DNA from: Candidatus Omnitrophota bacterium
GTDB taxonomy: Bacteria > Omnitrophota > Omnitrophia > Omnitrophales > Danuiimicrobiaceae
Assembly: GCA_016206955.1 (NCBI GenBank)
Contig: JACQQO010000019.1
Location: forward strand, 1 to 6,261
Length of the DNA stretch: 6,261 nucleotides
Direction of reading: 5' to 3'
Position 1 is the first letter of the stretch. Every line of letters starts with the position of its first letter. Below, one piece after another: positions 5,389 through 6,261 of the stretch. The notes under the pieces are model-generated. The model had not been told where the DNA came from. It did no database searches and saw nothing but the letters and a program-made list of their open reading frames with translations. Both the position numbers and the translations under genes were made by a program.

Positions 5389-6012
5389 TTAATCACCTCC
5401 TTGAATGTTTCTGCCTTCGCTCCTCAATTTGGCAGGAACTAACAAAATAGATTTCAACTTTTCAGTCCCATGTGCTAAATGAGCTTTCACCGTTCCGACC
5501 GCAATGCCGAGAGTCTCGGCCACTCCGGATATCTCAAAGCCGTTTAAGTATCTCAAGAGGAAGACTTCGCGCTCACGCGCCGGTAGTTGATTGATAGCCC
5601 GTTCCAGCCGTTCCTTCATTTCCTGAACCTCGAATTCTTCCCGCGGAGACCTGTTGTTTGAAGGAATGACTTCCAAAATCGACTCTTCCTCCCCTTCTTC
5701 GGTTTCTCTGGCTGACCAAAACTTAAAGAGCCCGCGGGACTTCTCCTTCCGGTAAACATCCGTGGCTTCATTAAAAACGATCCTAAAAAGCCACGTCTTG
5801 AATTGTGCGTCTTGGCGGAATTTGCTGAGCCCAAAGTAAGCTTTTGCAAATGCATTCTGCGAAGCATCTTTGGCAAGCTCCATATTCTTGAGAACACTTT
5901 GCGCGACTAAAACCGCCTGAGTTTGATATCGGCGAACCAGCACGCCAAAGGCATCGCGATTGCCCTGGCGTGCTTTCTGGACTAAAAGTTCATCCGACTG
6001 CACAATGTCCAT
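5389..6012 (-). CDS. ECF-type RNA polymerase sigma factor
   Basis: A 207-residue group 4 (ECF, RpoE-like) sigma factor that directs RNA polymerase to a special promoter set. Region 2 covers about residues 9-89: ARQGNRDAFGVLVRRY at 14-29, DASQNAFAKAY at 49-59, then FKTWLFRIVFNEATDVYRK at 71-89 in the -10 binding part. An acidic linker of about 40 residues follows. Region 4 lies at about 133-190, with LPAREREVFLLRYLNGF and a helix-turn-helix, ISGVAETLGIAVGTVKAHL, for the -35 element. The ATG at 6012 is 2 nt after the stop of the preceding repeat-protein gene. Its ribosome binding site GGAAGG (6023-6018) is formed by the last two codons of that gene. The last codons of the sigma gene in turn form the ribosome binding site of the putative anti-sigma gene. 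The signal it answers to is unknown. Confidence 0.95.
   Translation of the reverse strand: MDIVQSDELLVQKARQGNRDAFGVLVRRYQTQAVLVAQSVLKNMELAKDASQNAFAKAYFGLSKFRQDAQFKTWLFRIVFNEATDVYRKEKSRGLFKFWSARETEEGEEESILEVIPSNNRSPREEFEVQEMKERLERAINQLPAREREVFLLRYLNGFEISGVAETLGIAVGTVKAHLAHGTEKLKSILLVPAKLRSEGRNIQGGD
5392..5402 (-). promoter_or_regulatory. Maximal-length Shine-Dalgarno of the putative anti-sigma gene
   Basis: The minus strand reads AAGGAGGTGAT, an 11-nt perfect complement to the canonical 3' end of 16S rRNA (ATCACCTCCTT). GGAGG ends 8 nt before the ATG at 5387. It lies within the last codons and stop of the sigma factor gene (Q-G-G-D-stop), so it also fixes the start choice for the downstream gene. 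Confidence 0.85.
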
Positions 6013-6014
6013 AT

Positions 6015-6261
6015 TTACCTTCCGGCGTTCCGGCTTCCCCCGCGACGAGGACCGCCGCCGCCATGAACACCGGGCTTATGGCCTCCGCCATGTCCCCTGC
6101 GATCGATTCTATTCTCATGACGATCGAATCTGTCTTCGCGTCTGTCGCGAACGTCTTCTTTTCGATCTCTCACATCTTCTCGTCGATCGCGGATATCTTC
6201 CAAGCGATCCCATTTTCCACCATCATGCTTGGCATCCCAAATATCCTCACGCCTGTCCCGA
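6015..6261 (-). CDS. Arg/Asp/Glu heptad-repeat protein with Gly/His-rich tail (5' end missing)
   Basis: The last 81 residues of a protein whose frame is open to the window edge, so its true start and any signal peptide are not visible. The visible part starts RDRREDIWDAKHDGG, continues with five tandem 7-residue units (EDIRDRR, EDVRDRK, EDVRDRR, EDRFDRH, ENRIDRR), and ends in a flexible 26-residue tail with HGGGHKPGVHGGGG. Such salt-bridge-rich repeats are expected to form a long charged helix. The His/Gly tail could bind metal or nucleic acid, but that is speculation. I recall similar RDRRED-type hypothetical proteins in several uncultivated phyla, without a known function. The stop TAA lies 2 nt before the sigma factor start, and its last two codons supply that gene's ribosome binding site, so the two are surely in one operon. 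Confidence 0.7.
   Translation of the reverse strand, partial: RDRREDIWDAKHDGGKWDRLEDIRDRREDVRDRKEDVRDRREDRFDRHENRIDRRGHGGGHKPGVHGGGGPRRGGSRNAGR
6096..6200 (-). repeat. Five tandem 21-bp repeats encoding RDRRED heptads
   Basis: Five consecutive 21-nt units encode E-D/N-x-x-D-R-x heptads. The first three units are nearly identical in protein (EDIRDRR, EDVRDRK, EDVRDRR) and the last two are diverged (EDRFDRH, ENRIDRR). A further, degenerate unit (RDRREDIWD) lies about ten residues upstream toward the window edge. The unit is an exact number of codons, so copy number can change without breaking the frame. Confidence 0.8.

Noticed and set aside
6201..6203. TTG as the start of the repeat protein.
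   Set aside because: The frame is open with the same repeat-like composition up to the window edge, so the gene begins further upstream outside the window.

Overview
All genes lie on the minus strand, so the window reads right to left, and coding density is high, with three short intergenic gaps. The host looks like a Gram-negative (diderm) bacterium: there is a lipid A-type acyltransferase, an AsmA-like envelope protein and signal-peptide proteins. A small protein resembling the TIGR04073 exosortase-associated family and a protein of RDRRED repeats suggest an uncultivated lineage such as Omnitrophota or a relative. That placement is inference from gene content, not from a marker gene.

Right block (6261 to 4461). 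A partial gene for an Arg/Asp/Glu heptad-repeat protein with a Gly/His-rich tail is followed 2 nt later by an ECF sigma factor gene. One nucleotide after that comes a small single-span membrane protein that is probably its anti-sigma factor, then a secreted TIGR04073-like protein. Two consecutive hairpin/T-tract terminators close the block. The putative anti-sigma gene has an 11-nt ribosome binding site. It also carries a 64-bp GC-rich double-palindrome repeat that is translated in frame as its linker. This block is the best candidate for a poorly described regulatory system.

Middle (4434 to 3468). A single AsmA-like membrane-anchored protein sits alone between terminators.

Left block (3453 to 1). 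A tight operon encodes N-carbamoylputrescine amidase (aguB), agmatine deiminase (aguA), an HtrB/LpxL-family acyltransferase and an RluB/RsuA-family pseudouridine synthase, the last running off the window edge. AguA and AguB together convert agmatine to putrescine. A plausible sigma-70-type promoter overlaps the terminator in front of aguB, so locally started transcripts may lack part of the terminator stem.

The acyltransferase frame is broken by an in-frame TAG 43 codons before its natural end. The conserved C-terminal tail stays intact and in frame after it. The simplest reading is a nonsense mutation or sequence error. TAG recoding is a less likely alternative that can be tested.
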